The notes: a model not told the origin generated them from the sequence alone. DNA of 64,000 nt from an uncultured Collinsella sp. (GCA_905194675.1 CAJJTG010000003.1:1-64000), one strand, 5' to 3'. Shown: positions 16,189 through 24,903, numbered from the stretch's first letter. Numbers and translations: made by a program.

Positions 16189-18150
16189 ATGAGGAAAACT
16201 CGCCCCGTCAACGCGCTCAAGAAGCTAGGCATAGGCCTCGCCTTTGGAGCTGCGACCATCATGTCCATGCCGACATCTGCGCTCGCCTGCACGCAAATGT
16301 ACATGGGCAAAAACCTTACGGCCGACAACAACACGTACTATGGTCGCGCCGAGGACTTTGGCCCGCGCTACCTCAAGCACTTTGGCATTGAGCCGTCGCA
16401 TGCCCCCGGGTATACCTACGGCTCAGACGAGTCCGGCTTCTCATACAGGTCGACCAAGACTACATATCGTTATAGCTACGTGCGCGATCATCCTTCGCAG
16501 TGGCACGGGCGCTATGATGCCTACTCTGAGGCAGGCATCAATGAGAAGGGCGTGTCCTGCTCCGCAACGCTGACCACCAACATGAACGATAAAGCCGCCA
16601 AGGCAGACCCCCTGACCGACACTGGCATTGGCGAGTATAGCTACGGCAGCGTTATCTTAGGCGAAAGTGCCAAAGCACGTGAGGGTGTCGAGCTCCTCGG
16701 CAAGATCATCGACGAGCAGGGCGCCAACGGCAACGATCAGATTATCATCGCCGACAGCAACGAGACTTGGCTGTTTGCCGCACTTTCCGGCCACCAGTGG
16801 ATCGCCATGAAGCTCGCCGATGACGTCGCCTCACTCAACCCCAACATCGGCGGACTCAATTACGATGTCAACCTTGATGACACCGAGAACTGCCTCCACT
16901 CCGAGGGCATCCAGACCATGCCCGAGAAAAATGGCTTCGCCGAGTACACCGACGGCAAGTTCGACGTTGCCAAGACCTATGGCAAAAGCGTCGCCGATTC
17001 CGGCGTTCATCAGTGGACTCGCTATGTCCAGGGCCGCGATTACTTCATGGCCCCGTTGACCAAGGGCGCGGATTACGACATCGTCACGGTTAAACCGAAA
17101 AAAGGCCCCGACCAAATCGGGGCCATGGTCAGCGAGATCCAGCCCCTGTTCTTCCAGCCCGGCAAGTCCGACTGGAACACCTTTGAGATGATCCGTGCAT
17201 TTGGCAACCGCGGCGAAAATGTCCCCGGCCTCAACGCCAACACCGACGGTGTCTACGCCATCGGCACCGAAAGAAGCACCGAGACCAACCTCTTCCAGAT
17301 CCGTCAGGACATGGACCCCGAGATCGCGACCATTCAGTGGGAGATGCTCTCCCGCGCCGCCTACTCCGTCGCTATTCCTCTGTACTCTGCACTGCTCACC
17401 GAGGTCAGCCCCCACTTCAGCAATCAGGATGTCTCCTACGATCACTGCGAAGAGACGGACATCGTGAACAACGAGGAGCCCGAGAACTCCATCAACTACG
17501 TCCTCATGGACATTAGTTCCCTCTGCTACGAGCACCGCGAGCAGCTCGGCACCGGCGTTCGCGCCTACCTCGACGCTCTCCAGAACGAGCTCATCGAACA
17601 GAACCTTGAGGTCGATGCTGCTATGCAGGCCGAGACCACCACTGAGGGCCGCACCGCCCTGGCAAACAAGGCCGGCAAGGCTGCCACTGAGAACACCTAC
17701 GTCAAGTGCAAGGCCCTGCTCCAGGAGATGCGCGCTTATCTGAAGGCTGAGGATTTCAGCACGCCCTTCACCCCGAGCGACCTGAACACCGAGACCAACG
17801 GCCTCAAGGTGTCCATCACCTACGCCAAGGACGCTCTTGCCACCGACCCGGTAACCCCGGATCAGCCTGGCACCCCCGAGCAGCCTGGTACTCCTGAGCA
17901 GCCCGGTACCCCCGAGCAGCCCGCTAAGCCCGAGCAGCCCGCTAAGCCCGAGCAGCCCACCACCAAGCCCGAGAAGCCTGGCAAGTCCGACACCACGACC
18001 ACAGTAACCACCAACAAGACGAACACCAAGGGCGGCCTGCCCACCACTGGCGATCGTTTTGATGGCCGCATGGTGGCCGCATTCGCCATCGCTGGCGTTG
18101 CCGTCATCTCCGCAGGCGGTTACTTCCTCTACCGTCGCAATAAGGAGTAA
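16189..18150 (+). CDS. Sortase-anchored C69 family dipeptidase
   Basis: A 653-aa secreted surface peptidase. A signal peptide (about 1-33, basic start then hydrophobic, ending SALA) places the next residue, Cys34, in ACTQMYMGKNLTADNNTYYGRAEDFG. This is the N-terminal nucleophile context of peptidase family C69/U34 dipeptidases. Residues about 566-607 are a Pro-rich spacer of PEQPGT and PEQPAK repeats. The end carries LPTTG, a hydrophobic helix and RRNKE, a classical cell-wall sorting signal. GGGAGGG precedes the ATG. It probably trims peptides at the cell surface for nutrition. Confidence 0.92.
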   Translation: MRKTRPVNALKKLGIGLAFGAATIMSMPTSALACTQMYMGKNLTADNNTYYGRAEDFGPRYLKHFGIEPSHAPGYTYGSDESGFSYRSTKTTYRYSYVRDHPSQWHGRYDAYSEAGINEKGVSCSATLTTNMNDKAAKADPLTDTGIGEYSYGSVILGESAKAREGVELLGKIIDEQGANGNDQIIIADSNETWLFAALSGHQWIAMKLADDVASLNPNIGGLNYDVNLDDTENCLHSEGIQTMPEKNGFAEYTDGKFDVAKTYGKSVADSGVHQWTRYVQGRDYFMAPLTKGADYDIVTVKPKKGPDQIGAMVSEIQPLFFQPGKSDWNTFEMIRAFGNRGENVPGLNANTDGVYAIGTERSTETNLFQIRQDMDPEIATIQWEMLSRAAYSVAIPLYSALLTEVSPHFSNQDVSYDHCEETDIVNNEEPENSINYVLMDISSLCYEHREQLGTGVRAYLDALQNELIEQNLEVDAAMQAETTTEGRTALANKAGKAATENTYVKCKALLQEMRAYLKAEDFSTPFTPSDLNTETNGLKVSITYAKDALATDPVTPDQPGTPEQPGTPEQPGTPEQPAKPEQPAKPEQPTTKPEKPGKSDTTTTVTTNKTNTKGGLPTTGDRFDGRMVAAFAIAGVAVISAGGYFLYRRNKE

Positions 18151-18161
18151 CGTCTTAGCTG

Positions 18162-18195
18162 AGCGGGCGAGGCAGCAATGGCAGCCTCGCCCGCT
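18162..18195 (+). terminator. Terminator after dipeptidase
   Basis: Perfect 11-bp GC-rich arms GCGGGCGAGGC (18163-18173) and GCCTCGCCCGC (18184-18194), with CTTTTT about ten bases further on. Confidence 0.7.
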
Positions 18196-18284
18196 TAACC
18201 CGCCTTTTTGGCCGACGGGAAACCCACGGGAAACCCGCCTGAAATCTTTTTAAAAAAGATTTCCCCGCACACACTTCGCTGTGC

Positions 18285-18290
18285 TATAGT
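18285..18290 (+). promoter_or_regulatory. Likely -10 element of the ECF/trp leader transcript
   Basis: TATAGT preceded by TGC lies about 60 bases before the leader-peptide ATG. No good -35 is visible at 17 bp, so an extended -10 type promoter is assumed. Confidence 0.45.
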
Positions 18291-18348
18291 GCAGCGCAAC
18301 AGCAACTAGGTGCGACCGCGCCACGGCATCACGAAAGGAGCCACCAAC

Positions 18349-18417
18349 ATGAAGAACACGATGAAATCTCTCAACAACTGGTGGTGGCGTGATGCGAATA
18401 CGATCGGTCGACAGTGA
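18349..18417 (+). CDS. Tryptophan-rich leader peptide
   Basis: A 22-codon open frame starting at ATG 18349 after AAAGGAG (seven-base spacer). It reads MKNTMKSLNN, then Trp-Trp-Trp-Arg, and ends at TGA 18417. Three consecutive Trp codons in a short translated leader, followed by a rho-independent terminator and a transporter gene, is the classic architecture of ribosome-mediated transcription attenuation. Starved ribosomes would stall at the Trp codons and favour read-through. After the Trp codons GGCGTGA (18386-18392) can pair with TCACGCC (18423-18429), a candidate 1:2 hairpin. Confidence 0.85.
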   Translation: MKNTMKSLNNWWWRDANTIGRQ

Positions 18418-18453
18418 GTCCCTCACGCCTGTTTTTGCGCTCTAGGTGATTGG

Positions 18454-18485
18454 AAGGCCTCCGGTTTCGACCGGGGGCCTTTTTC
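18454..18485 (+). terminator. Attenuator terminator
   Basis: An 11-bp stem AAGGCCTCCGG/CCGGGGGCCTT with one G-U pair, loop TTTCGA, then TTTTCT. It lies 37 bases past the leader-peptide stop and 77 bases before the transporter start. It is the expected read-through control point for the ECF operon. Confidence 0.85.
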
Positions 18486-18561
18486 TATCTCGAGCCCGAT
18501 CGCATTCGCATCACGCGCCTCCGCTTTTCTCTTGCAATCCCCTTCCGAAAGGATTTTCACC

Positions 18562-19134
18562 ATGTCTCAGAACACCACCGCCACCCAGCCCCGCACCGTC
18601 CAGACCGCCGACCGTGGCAAACTCGATGTCCGCGCCCTCGTCCTGCTCGCCATCCTGCTCGCCGCCGGCTTCATCCTCAACTTCACCGTCGGCAAGGCAA
18701 TCTCGGGCATCTCGGGCGGCATGATCAGCCCCGAGTTCATCATCTCGGCCTTCTGCCTCACCATCCTGGTCGTTCGCCCCAACATCGGCCAGGCGCTCGT
18801 CATTGGCCTCATCTCGGCTGCCGTGATCCAGATCACCACCACTTCGCCGTTCGTTGATTTTGCCGCCGAGGGCATCGCCGCCATGCTCATGGCCGGCATC
18901 GTCAACGCCGCCGGCAAGAACGGTCAGGTCAAGCCCGCCATCGCCATTGTCGCAACCTTCGTGACCACCTTTGTCTCCGGCGTCATCTTCATGGTCATCA
19001 AGATGGCCATGCTCGGCGTGGTGGGCGAGCTCGCCGCCGCCATGTTGCCCGTCGTCGCCATGACCGCCGTCTTTAACGCCATTCTGGTCGGCGCCCTCTA
19101 CCTGCCCATTCAGAAGGCCCTGAAGCTCAACTAA
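18562..19134 (+). CDS. ECF transporter S component, probably tryptophan
   Basis: A 190-aa membrane protein with about six hydrophobic segments. It sits directly ahead of an ATPase-ATPase fusion and an EcfT-type protein, so it is the substrate-binding S component of an energy-coupling-factor importer. The ATG at 18562 follows GAAAGGA. The N terminus is polar and unstructured (about 25 aa). Its substrate is inferred from the Trp-Trp-Trp attenuation leader upstream; TrpP-type S components are known to carry tryptophan. Without that leader the substrate could not be assigned. Confidence 0.82.
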   Translation: MSQNTTATQPRTVQTADRGKLDVRALVLLAILLAAGFILNFTVGKAISGISGGMISPEFIISAFCLTILVVRPNIGQALVIGLISAAVIQITTTSPFVDFAAEGIAAMLMAGIVNAAGKNGQVKPAIAIVATFVTTFVSGVIFMVIKMAMLGVVGELAAAMLPVVAMTAVFNAILVGALYLPIQKALKLN

Positions 19135-19140
19135 CCCACT

Positions 19141-19241
19141 CGGCTTTACGAGCCACCCCATCTTGGCGTTCATTCGTCGCTCGCGTACCCAAGTACGCTT
19201 CGCTCCTCTTTCGCGCCAACCTGGGGCCCCTCGTAAAGCCG
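19141..19241. repeat. 101-bp palindromic repeat, copy 1
   Basis: Outer arms CGGCTTTACGAG and CTCGTAAAGCCG are perfectly complementary. Inner arms CCCCATCTTGGCG/CGCCAACCTGGGG and GCGTAC/GTACGC nest within them. The interior closely matches the reverse complement of 50319-50420, while the outer arms differ but again pair. This marks a dispersed structural repeat family. Confidence 0.75.
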
Positions 19242-19286
19242 TCTCCGTGCTCCACCACCAAAGACTGTCCCAAACAACTAGCTCTT

Positions 19287-19326
19287 GGGGACGTTCTTAA
19301 ACGACTAGTCATTAAAGAACGTCCCC
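19287..19326. repeat. Inverted repeat before the ECF ATPase
   Basis: Perfect 12-bp arms GGGGACGTTCTT and AAGAACGTCCCC around a 16-nt loop containing ACTAGT. It ends about 20 bases before the ATPase start. There is no T-run. It could attenuate or stabilise the S-ATPase junction, or be part of a dispersed repeat (CTTGGGGACGTT also occurs just ahead as ACTGTCCC). Confidence 0.55.
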
Positions 19327-19346
19327 GATGACTATGAAAGGTATCC

Positions 19347-21098
19347 ATGGAAACGATCATCAACGTCGACGATGTCTCGTTCTCCTATGGCACGCAGACC
19401 GAGCAGGCGCTCAGCCACATCTCACTCGGCGTGAACAAGGGAGATTTCATCGGCATCATCGGGCCCTCGGGCGCCGGCAAGTCCACGCTTGCCGCCTGCC
19501 TGTCGGGCGCCGTGCCCCACCACTACACCGGCACGTTCTTTGGGTCCGTCATGGTTGACGGCCACGACACCTGCGAAGCCTCGCTCACCGACGTATCGCA
19601 AATCGTCGGCAGTGTGCTGCAGGATATCGACACGCAGATGGTCGCTTCGGTCGTCGAGGACGAGATGCTCTTTGGCCTCGAGAACTTTGGCGTCCCCCAT
19701 GACCAGATCGAGCAGCGCGTGAGCGAAACGCTCGAGACCGTCGGCATCAGCGACCTGCGCGACCGCGAGATCGCCACCCTCTCGGGCGGACAGAAGCAAA
19801 AGGTAGCCATCGCCGCCATCCTCGCCATGCGTCCGCGCGTCTTGGTTCTCGACGAGCCCACCGCGGCACTCGACCCTGCCAGCTCCACGCTGGTCTTCGA
19901 GACGCTGCGTGAGGCAAACCGCGCACTTGGAATCACCATCGTCGTCGTTGAGCAAAAGGTCGCCCTGCTCTCGGAGTACTGCAACCGCGTGCTCGTGCTC
20001 AACCATGGCGAAATCGCGCTGCAGGGCGAACCACACGAGGTCTTCGCGCATACCGACGAGCTCCGTGCCATCGGCGTCGACTGCCCTCGCGTCACGCGTA
20101 TCTTCAATAGCCTCGAGGCCGATGGCCTGGTAAGCGGTACCCCTTGCTTGGATGTCGATGAGGCCGAGCGCCTGATTTCGGGCATCGTCGACCCCGCACG
20201 CGCGGCTATCGAAGCCCAGGCGCCCGCTGGTTCCCCGCATGCACCGTCGTTGCGCCCTCATGCCAAGGACGCCGAACCCGTACTCACCTTCGACCATGTT
20301 GAGTTTGCCTATCCCAATGGCGGAGCCGCCGTACACGACCTTAGCCTGACGCTCTATCCTGGCGAGCTCGTGGGCATCGTCGGTCAAAACGGCGCCGGCA
20401 AGACCACGCTCACCAAACTGCTCACAGGCCTGCTTAAGCCCGCCTCGGGCAGCGTGCGCGTCACGGGACTGGATACCGCAGCCGTTCCCACGAGCCGCAT
20501 CGCTCGCGAGGTCGCGACCCTCTTCCAAAACCCCGACCGCCAGATCTGCAAGGACACCGTGCTCGACGAGGTCGCCTTTGGCCTGGAGCTTACCGGCATC
20601 GACCGTGCCGAGGCGCTGCGTCGCGCCCAGCTCGTCATCGGCCGCTTTGGCTTGCCGGCCGACGAGGCGCCCTTCTCGCTCTCGCGCGGTCAGCGACAAA
20701 TGGTGGCGCTTGCCTCCGTCGTAGTGGTTGAGCCCAAGATCGTCGTGCTCGACGAGCCCACGAGCGGCCTTGATTACCGCGAGTGCATGACCGTCATGGA
20801 AACAGTGCGCACCATGGCCGAGCGTGGTTGCGCCGTTATCATGGTCTGCCACGATATGGAAGTCGTCTCGGATTTTGCCGAGCGCATTGTGGTAATGGCC
20901 GACGGTCGCATCCTCGACCGCGGCCGCACGCACGAGCTATTCTCGAACATCGATCTCATGCGGCGTGCCTACGTGGAGCCTCCCCAGGTTATTGAACTCT
21001 CGCGCCGTCTGGCATCTTCCGTCTCGCCCGCTTTTGCGCAGGTGAGCGAGGTCACCGATGTCGTTCGAATTACCAAGGAGATGGTCCACCGTGGTTAA
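19347..21098 (+). CDS. ECF transporter fused ATPase pair (A-A')
   Basis: A 583-aa protein with two ABC ATPase domains in one chain, replacing separate EcfA1 and EcfA2. Domain 1 (about 5-235) has Walker A GPSGAGKST, signature LSGGQKQ and Walker B VLVLDEPTAALD. A linker follows to about 310. Domain 2 (about 311-540) has GQNGAGKTT, a variant signature LSRGQRQ and VVLDEPTSGLD. Both look catalytically competent. It powers uptake through the S component upstream and the T component overlapping its 3' end. Confidence 0.93.
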   Translation: METIINVDDVSFSYGTQTEQALSHISLGVNKGDFIGIIGPSGAGKSTLAACLSGAVPHHYTGTFFGSVMVDGHDTCEASLTDVSQIVGSVLQDIDTQMVASVVEDEMLFGLENFGVPHDQIEQRVSETLETVGISDLRDREIATLSGGQKQKVAIAAILAMRPRVLVLDEPTAALDPASSTLVFETLREANRALGITIVVVEQKVALLSEYCNRVLVLNHGEIALQGEPHEVFAHTDELRAIGVDCPRVTRIFNSLEADGLVSGTPCLDVDEAERLISGIVDPARAAIEAQAPAGSPHAPSLRPHAKDAEPVLTFDHVEFAYPNGGAAVHDLSLTLYPGELVGIVGQNGAGKTTLTKLLTGLLKPASGSVRVTGLDTAAVPTSRIAREVATLFQNPDRQICKDTVLDEVAFGLELTGIDRAEALRRAQLVIGRFGLPADEAPFSLSRGQRQMVALASVVVVEPKIVVLDEPTSGLDYRECMTVMETVRTMAERGCAVIMVCHDMEVVSDFAERIVVMADGRILDRGRTHELFSNIDLMRRAYVEPPQVIELSRRLASSVSPAFAQVSEVTDVVRITKEMVHRG

Positions 21099-21837
21099 CG
21101 TCATCGACTACATGCCGGGCGATACGCTGCTGCATCGTCTGAACCCCGTCGTCAAACTGGGCCTCGCCGCCGCCATCACCGTCGGCATCTTCTTATCCGA
21201 CACCTACGTGGCGCTGCTGGGCTTTTTGGCACTCACCCTTGTACTGGGTGCCTATGCCGGCGTCGTCAACCGTCTGTTCTCGCTGCTCAAGTTGCTGATT
21301 CCGCTCGCGCTTATCATGCTGGTGCTCCAGCTGGCCTTTATGCGCGATGGCAACGTGGTGTGGGGCTTTATCACCGACACGGGCCTCATCACAGGATCGA
21401 AGGCCTGTCTGCGCCTACTGGGTGTGGCGTTACCACTCATCCTCATGCTCATGGTGACCAAGCTCAACGACCTTGCCAACGCCTGTGTCGAGGTGTTGCA
21501 CGTACCGTATCGCTACGCTTTCACCTTTACCACGGCGCTGCGCTTTGTGCCGGTGTTTGGTCAGGAGATGAACGCCATCATGGAGGCGCAGACCGCACGC
21601 GGCGTCGAGTACGACACCAAGAACCCCATCAAGAAGCTTAAGCTCATGCTGCCACTGTGCGTGCCACTGCTCATCTCGAGCGTGGGCAAGACCGATGCCA
21701 CAGCCTTGGCGGCAGAACAGCGCGGCTTCTATCTGCGCACGCGCGCCAGCTCGTACAAGCGCTACCCCATCAAGGGCCTGGACATTGCCGTGCTCATCGT
21801 CAGTATCGCCCTCATCGCCATCGGCTTCCTGTTCTAG
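21091..21837 (+). CDS. ECF transporter T component
   Basis: A 248-aa EcfT-type transmembrane coupling protein. GTG 21091 is chosen because AAGGAG lies ten bases upstream; the gene then overlaps the ATPase stop by 8 bp. It has about five membrane segments and starts VVNVIDYMPGDTLLHRLNPVVKL, typical of the family. The cytoplasmic coupling helices carry the Ala-Arg-Gly motifs: TARGVEYD near the middle and a second, less canonical region later. It completes a dedicated S-AA'-T operon. Confidence 0.9.
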   Translation: MVNVIDYMPGDTLLHRLNPVVKLGLAAAITVGIFLSDTYVALLGFLALTLVLGAYAGVVNRLFSLLKLLIPLALIMLVLQLAFMRDGNVVWGFITDTGLITGSKACLRLLGVALPLILMLMVTKLNDLANACVEVLHVPYRYAFTFTTALRFVPVFGQEMNAIMEAQTARGVEYDTKNPIKKLKLMLPLCVPLLISSVGKTDATALAAEQRGFYLRTRASSYKRYPIKGLDIAVLIVSIALIAIGFLF

Positions 21838-21865
21838 TTCACCACCGACAGCAACCGCCCAACGC

Positions 21866-21903
21866 AAAAGGCCTCGGCTCGCACCAAACGAGCCGAGGCC
21901 TTT
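21866..21903 (+). terminator. Terminator of ECF operon
   Basis: Perfect 15-bp arms AAAGGCCTCGGCTCG and CGAGCCGAGGCCTTT, followed by ACTGTTTC. Confidence 0.85.
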
Positions 21904-21920
21904 ACTGTTTCACCAGATAA

Positions 21921-21957
21921 AACCTACCAAAATAAACCTGTCCCTTTTTGGCAGGTC
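21921..21957. repeat. GGGACAGGTTT-type repeat, copy 1
   Basis: AACCTACCAAAATAAACCTG, then TCCCTTTTTGGCAGGT. The ends ACCTACCAAA and TTTGGCAGGT are nearly complementary. Related copies of the core (reverse strand GGGACAGGTTT) are at 59237-59315 and 59968-59990. Confidence 0.6.
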
Positions 21958-21962
21958 GGAAG

Positions 21963-22709
21963 CTAGAGGCGGTAGGGGGCGCCGCTGCGGATGATGGATT
22001 CGCGCACCAGGACATCCATGGCGTCGAGGGTAATCTCGGGCATCTCTCGGTACTTCTGCAGCACCGATAGCTCGGTGCAGGCCAGAATGACGCGGTCGCA
22101 GCCGCTACGGGCGAACTCCCACATCACGCGGTCGAACTTATCCATATCGGGCTCACGTCCGGCCTTCACATCATCGTAGATAAGCGACATCACATCGTTC
22201 TGACGTTTCTCGCTGGGATAGACGACCTCAACACCCGCAGCCTTACATTCGCGGCCGTAGACGCCCGCGCCCACGGTTCCGTCGGTGCCCATGATGCCAA
22301 TCTTGTGCACCGGCTCGGCCGGCATACTCAGGTTGGGGTCGAACTCGCACTCCCCCATCACCGCACCGGCCAGAGCATAGCGCACCGACTCACGCGGCAT
22401 GTGGATAATCGGCACCTTCGTAAACGACTGGATCCGGTCGTAGAAGTAGTGCGACGTGTTGCAGGGAATGGCAATGTGCGCACAGCCCAGCGACTCGAGT
22501 GCCTGGGCACACTCTTTCATGGTCGCCAGCAGCTTGGCATGCTCGCCGGTCTTAATGGCCAACGTGCGGTCGGGCATGGTCGACTTGGAGAGCACCACCA
22601 TGTCGATATGCTCCTGATCGCAGGCAGCAGCCGTATGACGCACCACCTGGTCGTAGTAATACGACGTGGCCTCGGCGCCCATGCCGCCGATAACTCCCAG
22701 CTTTTCCAT
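21963..22709 (-). CDS. Aspartate/glutamate racemase family protein
   Basis: A 248-aa PLP-independent racemase. The ATG at 22709 follows AAGGAGG and gives the family start MEKLGVIGGMGAEAT. Both catalytic cysteines are present, in AIPCNTSHYF and LACTELSV. The upstream neighbour is an ATP-grasp ligase on the same strand, 84 bp away. In enterococci and lactococci an aspartate racemase next to an ATP-grasp D-aspartate ligase makes the D-Asp/D-Asn peptidoglycan cross-bridge, so D-Asp formation is the favoured reading. Glutamate or other amino acids cannot be excluded. Confidence 0.88.
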   Translation of the reverse strand: MEKLGVIGGMGAEATSYYYDQVVRHTAAACDQEHIDMVVLSKSTMPDRTLAIKTGEHAKLLATMKECAQALESLGCAHIAIPCNTSHYFYDRIQSFTKVPIIHMPRESVRYALAGAVMGECEFDPNLSMPAEPVHKIGIMGTDGTVGAGVYGRECKAAGVEVVYPSEKRQNDVMSLIYDDVKAGREPDMDKFDRVMWEFARSGCDRVILACTELSVLQKYREMPEITLDAMDVLVRESIIRSGAPYRL

Positions 22710-22745
22710 CGCCGCCTCCTTGGTGACGCTTGCGCAATTGCGCGT

Positions 22746-22772
22746 ATCATACCCGCGCCCGCCCGATGTAAA
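22746..22772 (-). promoter_or_regulatory. Possible promoter for the racemase gene
   Basis: On the minus strand TTTACA (22767-22772) and TATGAT (22746-22751) are separated by 15 bp, slightly short. They lie about 35 bp before the racemase ATG. Confidence 0.35.
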
Positions 22773-22793
22773 CCGGACGGGCGCCGCACTCAT

Positions 22794-24050
22794 CTACTTG
22801 TAATACGTCTTGAACAGCTTAAAGTGGCGCAGCTTGGTGTGCCACATGCGCAGCCAGCGGTTAAAGACAAAGTCGCCCTTCATAAACGAAGGGTCGGCGC
22901 CCTTGCCTTCCTTGTCCAGGCGATGCACCTTAGCGCGCAACTCGGGATCCTTGACGTACTTGTCAACGACGCCCATGGGAACGACCATCCACAGGGCCTC
23001 GTCCTGCGCCGTCACAAACTCCGGCTCAAATGGACGGTTGAACACATACTCGTCCACCACATACTTGGCAACGTTAAAGCCGCTGTTGGTGACGTAGTAG
23101 TTGCTGCGACCCTGGCGCGTGTTGAAATCGAAGAACTTAAACGAGCCGTCGCGCTCGTCGTACTTAACGTCAAAGTTGGAATAGCCCACAAAGTGAAGGT
23201 CCTCGAGCAACTTGCGCACGCCGCCCATGAGCTCGTCGTTGGGCTCGGTAATGATACAGGCGTGATTACCGACGCCGTGAGGCTGATGCTCCTCGAGCAG
23301 CACATGGCCCAGGCACATCATGCGTACCTTGCCGTTGCGATCGGAATAACTGGTGAGCACGCGCATGTACTCGTCGTTGCCGGGCACGCGATCCTGCAAG
23401 ATCAGGTCGTCGGTGTAGCCGCTGGCATACGAATCGCGAATGACCTGTTCCAGCTCGGCGCGGTCGGCAATCTCATAGGCCTTCTTCTGGCCCTCGAACT
23501 CATGCTGCCACCACATGATGCCGTCAGAAGGCTTCAGAATCATCGGGTAAGGAAAATCGATCTGGTCGAGCACCTCGGCAGGTGCCTCGCCTTGGTCGTT
23601 CAGCATCGCCATGGTGAAGGTAAAGGTATGCGGATAAGGCACGCCATGCTTCTCGCACAGCTCGTAGAAGATCTCCTTCTTCTGGCACTGCTCGAGCATG
23701 CTGTAGGGCGCGTAGGGAGCGACGATGTTATCCGCCAGCTCATGAGCATCCTTGGCCTGAGCCACGAGGGCAACATAGTTGTCGCCACAGCCCACAAGGA
23801 CAATCGTCTTATCGGCATGCGCTTGGGCAATGCCGTTGACGGTTTTGAGCATCACGGGCATGGTGTCGATATCCACGTTGGGCGTGTAGTCGATAATCTG
23901 GCTGCGGTACGCGGGACCCGTCTGGTACTTGCCAAAGACCAGACTCTTGACCTGGTACTCCTCGTAGAAGGCGCGCGCCACCGAATAGGCGTTGATGTCG
24001 CCACCGAGCAGCACGGGAATGAACTCGCGCTCTGTAAATTGCAATGCCAT
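22794..24050 (-). CDS. ATP-grasp carboxylate-amine ligase, possible D-aspartate ligase
   Basis: A 418-aa ATP-grasp enzyme. The N-terminal pre-ATP-grasp region reads FIPVLLGGDINAYSVARAF. The ATP-grasp core has FPYPMILKPSDGIMWW (nucleotide-binding lysine), DLILQDRVPGNDEYMRVLTSY and the metal-binding FFDFNTRQGRSNYY. Such ligases join an amine to an acyl-phosphate made from a carboxylate. Pairing with an aspartate racemase resembles the D-Asp ligase module that builds the peptidoglycan cross-bridge. Collinsella is reported from memory to have an Asp-containing A4-type wall, which would fit. This assignment is inferential. Confidence 0.82.
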   Translation of the reverse strand: MALQFTEREFIPVLLGGDINAYSVARAFYEEYQVKSLVFGKYQTGPAYRSQIIDYTPNVDIDTMPVMLKTVNGIAQAHADKTIVLVGCGDNYVALVAQAKDAHELADNIVAPYAPYSMLEQCQKKEIFYELCEKHGVPYPHTFTFTMAMLNDQGEAPAEVLDQIDFPYPMILKPSDGIMWWQHEFEGQKKAYEIADRAELEQVIRDSYASGYTDDLILQDRVPGNDEYMRVLTSYSDRNGKVRMMCLGHVLLEEHQPHGVGNHACIITEPNDELMGGVRKLLEDLHFVGYSNFDVKYDERDGSFKFFDFNTRQGRSNYYVTNSGFNVAKYVVDEYVFNRPFEPEFVTAQDEALWMVVPMGVVDKYVKDPELRAKVHRLDKEGKGADPSFMKGDFVFNRWLRMWHTKLRHFKLFKTYYK

Positions 24051-24270
24051 GGAAACTTCCTATCATGAACTGCCCACACAACGGGCGGTCTTTGCGCAAC
24101 TGATTTATTCTAGCGTGCCAAGCCGCCGGCGCCCAAAGCTCCACCGTATCTATGGCAATCGACGTAATCGTCCAGCACGAAGACGGCAATCACCGGTGTA
24201 CGACAACGGGCAATGAACCCACCGTTGTTGTAGGATTCAACATGTTGCCCGCCCCGTCGAAAGGTGCACC

Positions 24271-24903
24271 GTGCCCCAGGCTCATCCGATCAACAACCCC
24301 ATCATTGACGCCGCCAAGCGCGAACTTGCGGATCGTGCCCAGACGGCAGCTCCCCTACGCACCGCAAACGATGCTTACAACGGGCCTGCCCGCATCGTCT
24401 CAATCAACACGTCGGAGCACAAAGGCACGCGTAAGTCACCCGTCGCCGACGGGCACGACACCGTCATCGAGCAGTTTGGCCTCGCCTCTGATGCGCACGC
24501 CGGGCATTGGCACCGCCAGGTTTCCTTTTTAGCTGCAGAGTCTATCCAGACGGCACAGGCGCGCGGGCTCGATGTGCACGAGGGCGACTTTGGCGAGAAC
24601 TTCACAACCCAGGGCATCAATCTACTCTCGCTCCCCCTGGGAACGCAGCTCAAGATTGGCAACGATGTCCTGGTCGAAATCAGTCAGATCGGCAAGGTCT
24701 GCCACACCCGCTGTGCCATCTACTATCTCGCTGGCGACTGTATCTTTCCCCATGAGGGCGTTTTCGGCGTGATACTAAAGGGCGGAGAGGTCCATACCGG
24801 CGACGAAATCCAGGTAGTCAAACTCGGCGACGGCACCTGTTCGTTCACCCCTGCCAAGGCCCTCGAAGAGATTGAGCTGGCTCGTCAAGAGGGCACGCTG
24901 TAG
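24271..24903 (+). CDS. MOSC domain protein
   Basis: A 210-aa protein with one MOSC domain (about 40-205): RIVSINTSEHKGTRK, GLASDAHAGHWHRQVSFLA and EGDFGENFTTQG. The conserved-cysteine region GKVCHTRCAIYY follows. MOSC proteins handle molybdenum-cofactor sulfur chemistry or related transfers. GTG 24271 follows GAAAGGTG. A stand-alone MOSC protein of this size is common near moco genes, but none is seen here. The 220-bp gap upstream has a weak ACAACG/CGTTGT dyad only. Confidence 0.88.
   Translation: MPQAHPINNPIIDAAKRELADRAQTAAPLRTANDAYNGPARIVSINTSEHKGTRKSPVADGHDTVIEQFGLASDAHAGHWHRQVSFLAAESIQTAQARGLDVHEGDFGENFTTQGINLLSLPLGTQLKIGNDVLVEISQIGKVCHTRCAIYYLAGDCIFPHEGVFGVILKGGEVHTGDEIQVVKLGDGTCSFTPAKALEEIELARQEGTL

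Noticed and set aside
17860..17990. Short direct repeats that could suggest a CRISPR array
   Set aside because: They encode PEQPGT/PEQPAK protein repeats in frame within the dipeptidase stalk, with no spacers.
24198..24240. Dyad ACAACG/CGTTGT before the MOSC gene as a molybdenum-cofactor riboswitch
   Set aside because: Only a short imperfect dyad; none of the conserved core of that riboswitch is present.
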